Shown here: positions 17,445 to 29,999 of the stretch, one piece after another
Numbering within the stretch: position 1 is the stretch's first letter
Layout: each line of letters begins with the position of its first letter
Assembly: GCA_903878085.1 (NCBI GenBank)
Contig: CAIRGJ010000046.1
Coordinates: 62,001-126,000 of the forward strand
DNA: 64,000 nt
Reading direction: 5' to 3'
Source of the DNA: an uncultured Hyphomicrobiales bacterium
GTDB taxonomy: Bacteria; Pseudomonadota; Alphaproteobacteria; Rhizobiales; Xanthobacteraceae
Position numbers and translations under genes: made by a program
Notes under the pieces: model-generated
What the model was told of the DNA's origin: nothing
Seen by the model: the letters and a program-made list of their open reading frames with translations, nothing else
Database searches by the model: none

Positions 17445-19082
17445 TCACATCCGCGGCAGCTCATTGACCGCTACCTTGGCGGTGCCGCCGGCCTCCGCGA
17501 TCACGCGCAGGGTATTGGAATCGAAGTCGATGCCGGTGAGGCGCAGGTCGCCGACCGCGGCCTCGACTTTGACGCCGCTGGAGTCTTTCTGAAAATCGAT
17601 CAGCGCCACGTTGATTTTCGCCAGCGCGTCGGCGGCGAAGGGCTTGAGGTCGATCTTGGCATTATCGGCGAGTGCCTGCTGCAGATAGGGCGCGGCGGCG
17701 CGCGACGCGGCGTTGAGCAGGCCGAAGGCGGCGTCGGATTCCACCGCCAGCGTCAGATCGGTCAGCCGCAGGATTTGCTCTTTCTGATCGAGCGTAGGCT
17801 TGCCCCAGATATTGACGGTGGCGTCGGCGCCGAAGCCGAACCAGCTTTTCTTTTCGCGCGCTTTCACCTTGAGCGAAATCAGCAGCCTGTCGCCGGCCGC
17901 GGCGATGCTGGCGCTGCGCACTTCGGCATCGACCGCGGCGCTGCCGTCCTCGGGGAAATGCCGGCCCTTGAGCTGCGCCTGCAGCAGCTTGTTGAGGTCC
18001 GTGAACGGCAGGTCGATCGGCACGCCGATCGCGAGCTTGCCGTTCTCCATCGGCGGCACCAGTTCGAGCGCGGCCGGGAACGGACAATCCGGTTTGGTTT
18101 CGGTCGCGACAATGCGGGTTTCGGCCTGGACGCCGACGGTCAACGTGACGTTGCGGGTGTCGACTTGCGGCTGGGCGGCGGCGGCGCGCACCGGACGCAT
18201 CTCCAGCCATAGCTTGGGCAGGCCGGTGTCGCCGCCGCCGAGTGGAATGGCGCGGCACATCTTGGCCCATTGCTCGCGCGCGGTGCGCTCGATGAACGGA
18301 TCGTTGCGCAGCCGCGCCTGCAAGCTCGCCATCTGTTCGTTGACGGCGCGGTCGATCAGCGGCTTGGCCTCGTTCGACACGTTGATCTTGATGCCGGCCA
18401 GCGACACCGCGCTGTCGCTTAAGCCCACTTGGGCTGTCAGGTTCGGCTCCAGCCGCCAATTGGCGGTCAGCGCCGGTTTAGCGGTGACCGTGACCTGACC
18501 GCGCAACTCGACGTTCTGGTTCAGCACCGAGTTCGTGAGCTTGCCCACATCCTTGCCGACATCTTTGCCAAGCGCGCCGCCGAGCAGACCGGCGATGGTG
18601 CCGGTGAGATTGCCAGCCTGGGCGGCAATCTGGCCGGTGAGCTTGAGATCGCCGGACAAGGGCGTGATCACGCTCAATTCGTTCGGCCGGCCGCTGATCA
18701 GCATGGAGCCGCGCGAGAGGGTGATGCCGATATCGGCCTTGGACAGCAGGCTTGAGACCGGGTTGTCGTTCTTGCCGGACAGATCGCGCGGTGCGGCGGC
18801 GTCCAGGCTCGCCCGGATGGCGGTGAGCGCAATCGCGACCGGCGCGATCACATAAGATGCACGGGTGATCGGCGGCAGCGGGGGAAGTGCGGGCAGGCTG
18901 GCCACCGCATGCTTGGCATCGCTCTCAGCCGGCAGAAAGCGATCCAGCGCCCACAAGGTCGCCGCGAAAAACATCGCGACGACGACGATCCCGCCGAGCG
19001 CCAGGCGAAAGCGGCGCGAGCGGCCGAACAGCCGGATCGGCCCCGTGATGGTGTAGATCGTCCTGTCGAGCTTGCCGCGCAT
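17445..19082 (-). CDS. DUF4403 family membrane-anchored protein
   Basis: A 545-residue protein with one N-terminal membrane helix (FRLALGGIVVVAMFFAATLWALDRF) and a large extracytoplasmic region of the DUF4403 type. The region carries paired lipid-transfer-like strand/helix repeats: SYVIAPVAIALTAIRASLD, GPIRLFGR, and later FGLLNAASRAAAPYLQQALADNAKIDLKPF. Members are predicted periplasmic proteins of unknown function. Start at 19082 chosen over 19109 because it leaves a basic N-terminus before the anchor and has a GGGCGGGAAA leader. It is tail to tail with the EF-hand gene. Confidence 0.82.
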   Translation of the reverse strand: MRGKLDRTIYTITGPIRLFGRSRRFRLALGGIVVVAMFFAATLWALDRFLPAESDAKHAVASLPALPPLPPITRASYVIAPVAIALTAIRASLDAAAPRDLSGKNDNPVSSLLSKADIGITLSRGSMLISGRPNELSVITPLSGDLKLTGQIAAQAGNLTGTIAGLLGGALGKDVGKDVGKLTNSVLNQNVELRGQVTVTAKPALTANWRLEPNLTAQVGLSDSAVSLAGIKINVSNEAKPLIDRAVNEQMASLQARLRNDPFIERTAREQWAKMCRAIPLGGGDTGLPKLWLEMRPVRAAAAQPQVDTRNVTLTVGVQAETRIVATETKPDCPFPAALELVPPMENGKLAIGVPIDLPFTDLNKLLQAQLKGRHFPEDGSAAVDAEVRSASIAAAGDRLLISLKVKAREKKSWFGFGADATVNIWGKPTLDQKEQILRLTDLTLAVESDAAFGLLNAASRAAAPYLQQALADNAKIDLKPFAADALAKINVALIDFQKDSSGVKVEAAVGDLRLTGIDFDSNTLRVIAEAGGTAKVAVNELPRM

Positions 19083-19192
19083 TGCGTTTCCCGCCCGATT
19101 CGACCGCAAGAATGAATCTTAGAGGTCGGGAACGGCTTGCGCCACCGGCCAATTGGCCGCGGCGAGCCGGTATGCGGTGGCGGGAACAGCAA

Positions 19193-19217
19193 AACGGCGG
19201 CCACTGGGGCCGCCGTT
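19193..19217 (-). terminator. hairpin after tctA
   Basis: A 10-bp perfect GC-rich stem (AACGGCGGCC / GGCCGCCGTT) with a five-base loop lies 31 bases beyond the tctA stop and is followed on the minus strand by TTGC. The T tract is short, so termination strength is uncertain. Confidence 0.5.
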
Positions 19218-19247
19218 GAAGCGTTTGGTCGATGGTGGTGTGGGTTA

Positions 19248-20783
19248 TTAGTCCACCAGCTCGCCGACCTCGGGCAGGTTTTCCGCCAGCACCTTCGGCG
19301 GCCGCAGCCGCACGTAAATCTGCGCCACGATCAGAACCACGCACAGCGTGACGAAGACGGCGCTGATCGGATGCTTGACGAACACCAGCACGTCGCCGCG
19401 CGAAATCAGCATGGCGCGGCGGAAGTTCTCCTCGAAGCGCGGCCCGAGCACGAAGCCGAGCAGCACCGGCGCCGGATGGAAATCCAGCAGCAGCAACATG
19501 TAGCCGATGAGGCCGATGACGATGGTCTCGCCGACCTGGAACATGTCGTTGTTGGTTGAGTAGACGCCGATACATACGAAGAACAGCGCGCTTGGGTAGA
19601 GATAGCGGTACGGGATGGTCAGCAACTTCACCCACAGGCCGATCATCGGCACGTTGAGGATGACCAGCATGATGTTGCCGATCCAGAAGCTCGCCACCAG
19701 GCCCCAGAAGATGTCCGGATGTTCGCTGATCAGCTGCGGGCCGGGCACGATGCCCTGGATCATCAGCGCGCCCAGGATCAGCGCCATCACGGCGTCGCCG
19801 GGAATGCCGAGGCTCATGGTCGGGATGAAGTCGCCTTGCACCGAGGAGTGCGTCGAGGCTTCGGGGCAGGCCACGCCTTCGATCATGCCGGTGCCGAACA
19901 GCTCCGGTGTCTTCGAGATCTTCTTTTCGGTGGCGTAGGAGATGAACGAGGCGATGGTCGGGCCGGTGCCGGGGATCAGCGCGCAGAGACTGCCGATGAT
20001 GGTGCCGCGGAACATGGCGCCCCAGGAGCGGCGCAGTTCGTCTCTGGTCGGCCGCAGATCCTTGAACTTGACGTTGGTGTATTTAGTGTCGACTTCGGAG
20101 AGCTGATTGACGCTCTTCATGAACTCGGCGATGCCGAACAGACCGAGCGCGATGGCGACGATTTCGACGCCGTCGAACAGGTTCGGAATGCCAAAGGTGA
20201 AACGCGGCGTGCCGGTTTCGATGTCGCTGCCGACGATGCCGAGCAGCAGCCCGCAGATCGTCATGGCGACGCCCTTGAGCGGCGAACCGCGCGCCAGCGT
20301 CGAGCCGGCCAGCAGGCCGAGCAGCATCAGCGAGCAGATTTCCGCCGGGCCGAATTTGAGCGCCACCGTCACCAGCACCGGCGACAGGAAGATCATTTCG
20401 GTGATGCCCCAGGAGGCGCCGACGAAGGACGAGATCACCGTGATGCCAAGCGCGGCGCCGCCGCGGCCTTTCTTGGTCAACGGGAAGCCGTCGAGACAGG
20501 TCACCGCGTGCGGTGGATGACAGGGCAGGTTGAGCAGGATCGAGCAAATGGCGCCGCCATATTGCGCGCCATAAAACACGCCCGACAACATCAGGATGGC
20601 GCCGACCGGCTTGATGCCGAAGGTCAGCGGCAACAGGATCGAGATGGTTGCCAGCGGGCCCATGCCCGGCAGCACGCCGACCATGTTGCCGACCAGCACG
20701 CCGATGAAGCACCACATCAGGTTATGCGGTTCTAGCGCGACGCCGAAGCCGTACCAGAGATCTGTAAACGCGGTCGCAATCAT
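19248..20783 (-). CDS. tctA: tripartite tricarboxylate transporter large permease TctA
   Basis: A 511-residue membrane protein with about 11-12 helices, the TctA subunit of a tripartite carboxylate transporter. Family motifs include GVLVGNMVGVLPGMGPLATISILLPLTFG, YGAQYGGAICSILLNLPCHP, GSLCALIPGTGPTIASF and GIPGDAVMALILGALMIQGI. The start at 20783 overlaps the tctB stop (TAATG), which identifies translational coupling and rules out the longer upstream frame. No tctC receptor gene is adjacent. Bug receptors at 2-844 and 30384-31373 could serve it. Confidence 0.95.
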   Translation of the reverse strand: MIATAFTDLWYGFGVALEPHNLMWCFIGVLVGNMVGVLPGMGPLATISILLPLTFGIKPVGAILMLSGVFYGAQYGGAICSILLNLPCHPPHAVTCLDGFPLTKKGRGGAALGITVISSFVGASWGITEMIFLSPVLVTVALKFGPAEICSLMLLGLLAGSTLARGSPLKGVAMTICGLLLGIVGSDIETGTPRFTFGIPNLFDGVEIVAIALGLFGIAEFMKSVNQLSEVDTKYTNVKFKDLRPTRDELRRSWGAMFRGTIIGSLCALIPGTGPTIASFISYATEKKISKTPELFGTGMIEGVACPEASTHSSVQGDFIPTMSLGIPGDAVMALILGALMIQGIVPGPQLISEHPDIFWGLVASFWIGNIMLVILNVPMIGLWVKLLTIPYRYLYPSALFFVCIGVYSTNNDMFQVGETIVIGLIGYMLLLLDFHPAPVLLGFVLGPRFEENFRRAMLISRGDVLVFVKHPISAVFVTLCVVLIVAQIYVRLRPPKVLAENLPEVGELVD

Positions 20784-21253
20784 TAGAAGCCCCACCGGAA
20801 CAGCGGAAACGGAAGCTGGAGAACATAGGAGAACAGCAGGCACCCCGGCACCGTGATGGCGAGGGCGAGCACAGCGGAGCTCAGCCAGGTCGATTGGCGG
20901 TCACCGAGGGCGGACACGAACACGCAGGAGAATGTGGCGGCCGCCATGCCGAAGAAATGGCCCATAATGATGAAGAGGATCGGGCCGGCGAGGATGCAGC
21001 CCCAGCCCACCCATTCCTTGTTTTTCGGCAGGATATGCTCGTCGTGGGCCAGCGGCGTCAGCACCGCGGTACCGAAGATCAGCGAGCCGACAAAGGTGAG
21101 GGTGACGCCGAGGATGAACGGAAACATCCCGGGACCCATGTGCATCAGGGTACCGGTGTTGTAGCTCATGGAGTTAAGGGTCACTCCCGCGCCCAGCAAA
21201 GTCATTAGACTGCCGGCGTAGAAATCCCGTTTATGCAGAAGATTTTCGAACAA
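20783..21253 (-). CDS. tctB: tripartite tricarboxylate transporter small permease TctB
   Basis: A 156-residue protein with four hydrophobic segments, as expected for TctB. The beginning RDFYAGSLMTLLGAGVTLNSMSYNTGTLMHMGPGMFPFILGVTL is diagnostic, and WLSSAVLALAITVPGCLLFSYVLQLPFPLF is the typical final helix. Its stop overlaps the tctA start in TAATG. The upstream region of about 190 bases contains two palindromes and separates it from the panE-like gene, so tctBA is its own transcription unit. Confidence 0.92.
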   Translation of the reverse strand: MFENLLHKRDFYAGSLMTLLGAGVTLNSMSYNTGTLMHMGPGMFPFILGVTLTFVGSLIFGTAVLTPLAHDEHILPKNKEWVGWGCILAGPILFIIMGHFFGMAAATFSCVFVSALGDRQSTWLSSAVLALAITVPGCLLFSYVLQLPFPLFRWGF

Positions 21254-21387
21254 AGGCGTACCCCTCCCAGGGCTTTTCCTGATCCTTAACCCAAGCCGAG
21301 AGCGTGGCCTAGGTCAAAATGTGAGCTGCGGTGTTGATGGAGTTTTTATACCGGCTGCCGGAATGGCAATCGCGCAAAAAAACTACA

Positions 21388-21426
21388 ATGAATTCATAGC
21401 GGAGTATAGACCTCTTAAGACTTAAG
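21388..21426. promoter_or_regulatory. two palindromes upstream of tctB
   Basis: ATGAATTCAT (21388-21397) and CTTAAGACTTAAG (21414-21426) are perfect or near-perfect palindromes within the AT-rich leader of tctBA, 135-173 bases upstream of tctB. They could be operators or promoter parts; no protein is assigned. Confidence 0.35.
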
Positions 21427-21441
21427 TTGGTATAAGTAGCG

Positions 21442-22368
21442 TTACCGTGTTGATCCCATGCGATGCAACTTGAGCACGGTGTAAACCGTGTCACTCGCGG
21501 GCGTCGGCACGCCGAGCGCGCGGCCGAGTTCGCGAACCTTACCGGACAACCAATCGAGTTCCAGCCGCCCACCCCGATCGAGGTCGTTGGCCATCGAGCC
21601 TTTCATCGTTGGCACCGTCTTTGTCTCCACGAAGCTCATGCGCTCGTCAATATAGGAGAAATCCAGAGCAATGCCCTTGGCTTTGCCGACGGCGAGCGCC
21701 TCCTCCATAAGCTGGCGGTAAAAGGCCTTGAGCTCGGGATCGGCCAAGATCGGCCCGATGCCGGAGCGCAATGCCGCGGTGGCGCCGGTGATGGCGGTGA
21801 GGAAAATGAACTTCTCCCACAGCTCGCGCTCGATGTTCTTGGCCAGATCGATGTCGAGTTTGGCGGCCTTGCCGGCGGCGACGAAGGTGTCGAGCGCCGT
21901 GTCGGGACGATTGTCGGCATGGCCGAAACGAATGTGATGAAACTGGCTGGTCTGCTTGATGGTGCCTGGTGCGACCAGGTTGCTGGCGATGTAGGCGATG
22001 CCGCCGACCACCTTGTCGGACCCGAGAATTTTCGAGATCCGCTCGACGCTGTCGATGCCGTTTTGCAAGGTGATCAGCCGCGTGTTGGGTCCGATCAGCG
22101 GGCGCGCCTGTTCGGCGGCGGTCTCGGTGTCCCATAGTTTCACGGCGAACAGCACGATATCGACCGGCCCGACTTTGGCCGGATCGTCGGTAACATTGAC
22201 CGTCGGCAGATGCAGGTCACCGTGCACGCTCTCGATGGTCAGGCCCTTGGTCTTGAGCGCTTCGAGATTGGCGCCACGCGCGATGAAGGACACATCGTGG
22301 CCGGCGACGGCCATGCGCGCGCCGTAATAGGCGCCGATCGCGCCCGCCGCCATGACCGCAATACGCAT
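21442..22368 (-). CDS. 2-dehydropantoate 2-reductase-like protein (ApbA/PanE family)
   Basis: A 308-residue NADPH-dependent ketopantoate reductase-like enzyme. N-terminal Rossmann strand MRIAVMAAGAIGAYYGARMA; the usual first glycine of GxGxxG is alanine here. Other family motifs are FAVKLWDTETAA, ITLQNGID, and, in the C-terminal helical domain, KFIFLTAITGATAALRSGIG with the conserved lysine region and DRGGRLELDWLSG. Length is typical. True PanE makes pantoate for coenzyme A, but many family paralogues act on other 2-ketoacids, so the role is not fixed. It lies alone on the minus strand. Confidence 0.85.
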   Translation of the reverse strand: MRIAVMAAGAIGAYYGARMAVAGHDVSFIARGANLEALKTKGLTIESVHGDLHLPTVNVTDDPAKVGPVDIVLFAVKLWDTETAAEQARPLIGPNTRLITLQNGIDSVERISKILGSDKVVGGIAYIASNLVAPGTIKQTSQFHHIRFGHADNRPDTALDTFVAAGKAAKLDIDLAKNIERELWEKFIFLTAITGATAALRSGIGPILADPELKAFYRQLMEEALAVGKAKGIALDFSYIDERMSFVETKTVPTMKGSMANDLDRGGRLELDWLSGKVRELGRALGVPTPASDTVYTVLKLHRMGSTR

Positions 22369-22444
22369 ACCCCACTCCCGCCCACCGTCGCGGCAGCGAT
22401 ATAGCGGCTTCGGATCGCTTTTACGACTCCGAAAAAATTGCCGT

Positions 22445-22478
22445 CAAAAAAATTGCCCGGCCTTTTCGGGCCGGGCAA
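22445..22478 (-). terminator. rho-independent terminator after the second L,D-transpeptidase gene
   Basis: On the minus strand a 10-bp stem (TTGCCCGGCC / GGCCGGGCAA, six-base loop) is followed by seven T residues, about 28 bases beyond the stop. It is a classic intrinsic terminator. Confidence 0.85.
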
Positions 22479-22505
22479 GTTTGGGGGAGGCTCAGACAGA
22501 CAGAA

Positions 22506-23267
22506 CTAGTAGATGCCAGCCGGGCGAATGGTGGCCCAGGTTTGCTGCGCGCCGCTCTGCGGGGCCTGCGCGTAGGATGATGTCATCGAGACTTGCTGCG
22601 CGATCTGACGGTTTGGCGCCGGCGCGCGGGCAATCGTGGCGCCGTTGTTTTGCGGCAGCACCACAACCTTGGCGCCAAGCTGCACGCGATTGTAGAGATC
22701 GGTGACGTCGTCATTGGTGAGGCGGATGCAGCCTGACGACACCTGTTTGCCGATGGTCGCCGGATTGTTGGTGCCGTGAATGCGGTATTCGCTCGAGCCG
22801 AGATACATGGCGCGCGCGCCGAGCGGGTTGCCGGGGCCGCCCGCGGTCATGCGCGGCAAATAAGGCTGGCGCGCGATCATTTCCTGCGGCGGATACCAAT
22901 CCGGCCACTCGGCCTTGCGGGCGATCTTCTGCACACCGGTCCAGGTGAAACCTTCGCGGCCGACGCCGATGCCGTAGCGCATCGCCTTGCCGTCGCCGAG
23001 CACGAGATAGAGATAAGTGTTCGGGGTGTCGATCACGACGGTGCCGGGCGCTTCGCGGGTTGCATAATCGACCACTTGGCGCTGCAGGCGCGGGTCGAAC
23101 TGCGCGTCTTCGCTGACGTCGGCCGGTTCGTATTGCGGTGCGGCCTGCTGGGCCGGCGCGGGCTGATCGAGAAAGCCGAAGAGCGGTTCGGCCTGCGCCG
23201 TACCGCAGAAGGCAACCGCTGCGATCAGAGCCGCCATTGAACCGTAAGTGAAGGACTTCTTGCGCAT
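22506..23267 (-). CDS. L,D-transpeptidase (YkuD domain), secreted
   Basis: A 253-residue periplasmic enzyme and paralogue of the one at 3866-4477. Signal peptide MRKKSFTYGSMAALIAAVAF...AQA, then a linker and YkuD domain with YLYLVLGDGKAMRYGIGVGREG, RIHGTNNPATIGKQVSSGCIRL (catalytic H and S-x-G-C-I-R). A 45-residue Ala/Gln-rich tail (VVLPQNNGATIARAPAPNRQ onward) is absent from the paralogue. The start at 23267 is decided by a CGGAGGGTG ribosome site. It is followed by a strong terminator, so it is monocistronic. Confidence 0.93.
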   Translation of the reverse strand: MRKKSFTYGSMAALIAAVAFCGTAQAEPLFGFLDQPAPAQQAAPQYEPADVSEDAQFDPRLQRQVVDYATREAPGTVVIDTPNTYLYLVLGDGKAMRYGIGVGREGFTWTGVQKIARKAEWPDWYPPQEMIARQPYLPRMTAGGPGNPLGARAMYLGSSEYRIHGTNNPATIGKQVSSGCIRLTNDDVTDLYNRVQLGAKVVVLPQNNGATIARAPAPNRQIAQQVSMTSSYAQAPQSGAQQTWATIRPAGIY

Positions 23268-23403
23268 GACACCCTCCGACCAATTCCTCGCCATCATTCG
23301 TCGAGGCAACAGCCGGATAGGTTCAATGGTTCCTGGTCACGGGGTGCTCATATGTTTGCGAACAGGCGGAACCAAAGCGCCGCAGGCTTTCCGAGAGGTT
23401 CCG

Positions 23404-23904
23404 TTAACCCTTGGGCCGGTGCCAGCCCACCACCGCGTCAGGGACGCTGTCGGTGGAGGCGAAATAAGGCTTGATGTCGAGCAAGGGCGTGCCATCCAGA
23501 CAGTCGAGCCCGACCACCGACAGGATATTGCCCGCGACCTTGAGCAGCCGCACCACACTCATGGCGATCGGGTTGGGGCGGGCCGGTGAGCGCAGGGCAA
23601 AGGTGCCGCGCTGCACGCCATAATGCCCGGGCACCTGGAGGACGAGGTTCCTCGGCGACTTGTCCATCCAATAGAGCAGCACCAGATGGCTGCAGCTTTC
23701 GACGTCCTTGAGGCCGTCGGCCCAGCGCGGATCGACCTCGACGGTGCAGACGGCGTCGGATTCGCGGGCGTTCTTCGGGCAGTCCTTGCGCTCTTTCCAG
23801 GGCGTGCGGATGCGGCCGAGAAAAAACACCCCGGCATCGGGCTGCGCCGGCAACTCGACGGCTTTTTCGCCGTCGCGGACGCCGAAATCCTTGGGGGCGT
23901 TCAT
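23404..23904 (-). CDS. trmO: tRNA (N6-threonylcarbamoyladenosine(37)-N6)-methyltransferase TrmO (TsaA)
   Basis: A 166-residue beta-barrel methyltransferase that methylates t6A37 in threonine tRNAs. Family motifs are present throughout: RIRTPWKERKDCPKN, VEVDPRWADGLKDVESCSHLVLLYWM, the signature VPGHYGVQRGTFALRSPARPNPIAMSVVRLL, and LDCLDGTPLLDIKPYF. Length fits the single-domain bacterial form. The start follows AGGAACAGGT. Monocistronic, divergent from the arsR-methyltransferase operon with about 230 bases between. Confidence 0.95.
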   Translation of the reverse strand: MNAPKDFGVRDGEKAVELPAQPDAGVFFLGRIRTPWKERKDCPKNARESDAVCTVEVDPRWADGLKDVESCSHLVLLYWMDKSPRNLVLQVPGHYGVQRGTFALRSPARPNPIAMSVVRLLKVAGNILSVVGLDCLDGTPLLDIKPYFASTDSVPDAVVGWHRPKG

Positions 23905-24065
23905 ACCTGTTCCTAACTGCTTCTAAGTCGCGCTGTCAGGACAGAACAGTAGCAATACAAGCGGGGAACACCGAGTGCTGCTCACCAAGGCTTTAGAAAC
24001 AAAGGCTTTCGTAACCAGGCTGCGGAAAGGTGCCCGGGTCGGGCTTGCGGGGCTTCGTTTCAATG

Positions 24066-24083
24066 TATAAAGATATCCTTATA
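24066..24083. promoter_or_regulatory. palindromic operator upstream of arsR-metF-metH
   Basis: TATAAAGATATCCTTATA is a near-perfect 18-bp palindrome centred on GATATC, with one mismatch in the arms, lying 51-68 bases upstream of the regulator start. ArsR-family regulators bind such ATA-rich palindromes; autoregulation and control of metF/metH is inferred, with SAM or SAH as the plausible ligand given the fused methyltransferase. Confidence 0.7.
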
Positions 24084-24133
24084 TAGTGGGAAGTGGCCCA
24101 AGTGGCCCCCAAGAGGTCCCAGAGTCAGGTTCG

Positions 24134-25141
24134 ATGAGTAGTAAGGCGCCACAGCTCGGTTACGACGCCCTCAACGCCGCCCTCAAGGCGGCGGGTGAGG
24201 AGACACGGCTGCGCATCCTGGCGCTGCTCAGCGAAGCCGAGCTGACCGTGTCCGACCTCACCGACATCCTGCGCCAGTCGCAGCCGCGCATTTCGCGGCA
24301 TCTCAAGCTGCTGGCCGAAGCGGGTCTGATCGAGCGCTTCCGCGAGGGCACCTGGGCCTTCTTCCGGCTGTCCGAGCATGGCGGCGGGGCCGAAGTGGCC
24401 CGCGCTCTGATCGAACGGCTCGATGCCAGCGATCCCGTGATTGCCCGCGACCGCGACCGCCTTGCCTCGGTGCGCTCGGCCCGCGCCGCCGCCGCGCAGG
24501 CTTATTTCCGCGACCATGCCGCCGAGTGGGACCGCATCCGCAAGCTGCACGCCGCCGACGCCGCGGTCGAAGACGCGATTCGCGCCGCGCTGGCCGACAA
24601 GCCGTTCCGTTCGCTGCTCGATCTCGGCACCGGCACCGGGCGCATGCTCGAACTGTTCGGCCGCGAAATCGAGCGCGGGCTCGGGCTCGATCTGTCGCTC
24701 GACATGCTGCTCTTGGCGCGCGACCGGCTGGAACGCGCCGGCTTGAAAAATTGCAGTGTGCGGCAGGGCGACCTCTACGATCTGCCGCTGGCCAACGATT
24801 CCTTCGACGTCATCATTCTGCATCAGGTGCTGCACTTCCTCGACGACGGCGGCCGCGCCATCCGCGAGGCGGCGCGCGCGCTGCGTCCCGGCGGCCGCTT
24901 GCTGGTCGTCGACTTCGCGCCGCACGAGATGGAATTCTTGCGCGAGCAGCACGCGCACCGCCGGCTCGGCTTTTCGCCCGAGACGGTGACGCAATGGCTC
25001 ACGGCGGCCGGGCTCGAGCCGGTGATGCACAAGAGCCTGGCGCCGGAACCCGGCTCCGAGGGCAAGATTGCGGTGTCGCTCTGGCTGGCGCGCGACACCC
25101 GCGCGCTGATGGCGACGCCGGCGCGCCGGGAGGTCGCATAA
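24134..25141 (+). CDS. ArsR-family regulator fused to a SAM-dependent methyltransferase
   Basis: A 335-residue two-domain protein. Residues 10-95 are an ArsR winged helix (ALKAAGEETRLRILALLSEAELTVSDLTDILRQSQPRISRHLKLL), with recognition helix QPRISRHL. Residues about 150-330 are a class I methyltransferase with SAM motif LDLGTGTGRMLELFG, VRQGDLYDLPLANDSFDVIILHQVLHFLDD and GGRLLVVDF. This fusion commonly precedes metF in Rhizobiales. The start at 24134 is an ATG following a GGTTCG leader; earlier in-frame starts fall in the operator region. Its stop overlaps metF (TAATG), making arsR-metF-metH one operon. Confidence 0.93.
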   Translation: MSSKAPQLGYDALNAALKAAGEETRLRILALLSEAELTVSDLTDILRQSQPRISRHLKLLAEAGLIERFREGTWAFFRLSEHGGGAEVARALIERLDASDPVIARDRDRLASVRSARAAAAQAYFRDHAAEWDRIRKLHAADAAVEDAIRAALADKPFRSLLDLGTGTGRMLELFGREIERGLGLDLSLDMLLLARDRLERAGLKNCSVRQGDLYDLPLANDSFDVIILHQVLHFLDDGGRAIREAARALRPGGRLLVVDFAPHEMEFLREQHAHRRLGFSPETVTQWLTAAGLEPVMHKSLAPEPGSEGKIAVSLWLARDTRALMATPARREVA

Positions 25142-26052
25142 TGAACAGCGCCATACGTCTGAGCCGCAACGAGCGCGCCAGCGAACACGGCATCGACGTG
25201 TCGTTCGAATTCTTCCCGCCCAAAGACGAGGCGATGGAAAAGATCTTGTGGGAATCGATCGAACGGCTGGCACCGCTGGCGCCGAACTTCGTCTCGGTCA
25301 CCTACGGCGCCGGCGGCACCACGCGCGAGCGCACCCACGCCACCGTCAAACGCATCCTGAGCGAGACGGCGCTGACGCCGGCGGCGCATCTCACCTGTGT
25401 TGCCGCGACCAAAGACGAGATCGACGAGATCGTGCGCAATTATCACGACGTCGGTGTGCGCCACATCGTGGCGTTGCGCGGCGATCCGCTGAGCGGGGCC
25501 GGCAGCCGTTACGCGGCGCATCCGGGCGGCTACGAGACCAGCGCCGATCTGGTCGCCGGCATCAAGCGCATCGCCGGCGACTTCGAAGTGTCGGTGTCCG
25601 CCTATCCGGAAAAGCATCCCGATAGTCCGACGGTCGAGGCCGATATCGACATGCTCAAGGCCAAGGTCGACGCCGGGGCGGGCCGCGCCATCACGCAATT
25701 CTTTTTCGAGAACGACGTGTACTTCCGTTATCTCGACCGCGTGCGCGCGCGCGGCATCGATATTCCGGTGGTGCCCGGCATATTGCCGGTGCAGAACTTC
25801 AAGGCGGCGACCAATTTCGCCGCGCGGGCCGGCGCCTCGGTACCGGCGTGGCTGGCCGACCGCTTCCACGGTCTCGATAACGATCCGGCGACGCGCAAAC
25901 TGATCGCGGCCGCGGTCGCCGCCGAGCAGGTGCTCGATCTGGTCGATCGCGGCGTCACCAACTTCCATTTCTACACCATGAACCGCGCCGATCTCGTTTT
26001 CGCGGTGTGTCACCTGCTGGGCCTGCGGCCTACGGTGGATCAAGCAGCGTGA
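25141..26052 (+). CDS. metF: 5,10-methylenetetrahydrofolate reductase
   Basis: A 303-residue FAD enzyme that reduces 5,10-methylene-THF to 5-methyl-THF, the methyl donor for the MetH encoded next. TIM-barrel motifs are clear: [76 protein letters not shown], and [13 protein letters not shown] at the C-terminus. The catalytic glutamate lies in FEFFPPK. The start codon overlaps the regulator's stop. Full length for the family. Confidence 0.97.
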   Translation: MNSAIRLSRNERASEHGIDVSFEFFPPKDEAMEKILWESIERLAPLAPNFVSVTYGAGGTTRERTHATVKRILSETALTPAAHLTCVAATKDEIDEIVRNYHDVGVRHIVALRGDPLSGAGSRYAAHPGGYETSADLVAGIKRIAGDFEVSVSAYPEKHPDSPTVEADIDMLKAKVDAGAGRAITQFFFENDVYFRYLDRVRARGIDIPVVPGILPVQNFKAATNFAARAGASVPAWLADRFHGLDNDPATRKLIAAAVAAEQVLDLVDRGVTNFHFYTMNRADLVFAVCHLLGLRPTVDQAA

Positions 26053-26068
26053 TGCGGAGCCGATTGCA

Positions 26069-29818
<3,750 letters not shown>

Positions 29819-29829
29819 ACAAAAAACAA

Positions 29830-29857
29830 ACACCGGAGAAGTTTCCCTCTCCGGTGT
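29830..29857 (-). terminator. intrinsic terminator (minus-strand T tract)
   Basis: A 10-bp perfect stem (ACACCGGAGA / TCTCCGGTGT, eight-base loop) is followed on the minus strand by TTGTTTTTT. It ends transcripts from the small membrane peptide gene at 29905-29988 and may also affect metH transcripts on the plus strand. Confidence 0.75.
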
Positions 29858-29904
29858 CGTATCAGTTCGAGCATTGGCAGGACGTTATCGTCGGCCTCTT
29901 GAAC

Positions 29905-29988
29905 TCAGAATGCTCCCAGCAGAACAGCGCCAACAAAAACAAACACGGCGCACACAGCCAGCACATTCAATCTCAAGGAGCGGTCCAC
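29905..29988 (-). CDS. 27-residue single-helix membrane peptide
   Basis: A very short gene below usual calling limits. From GTG the frame reads MDRSLRLNVLAVCAVFVFVG and ends AVLLGAF: a basic N-terminus and one 20-residue hydrophobic helix, the layout of small bacterial membrane proteins. A GGGAGG ribosome site lies nine bases upstream of the GTG, and an intrinsic terminator with a T tract lies about 50 bases after the stop, so the unit looks complete. Similar tiny hypothetical proteins are familiar from Bradyrhizobium-like genomes, but I name no family. Function is unknown. Confidence 0.65.
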   Translation of the reverse strand: MDRSLRLNVLAVCAVFVFVGAVLLGAF

Positions 29989-29999
29989 GGTCGTGCCTC

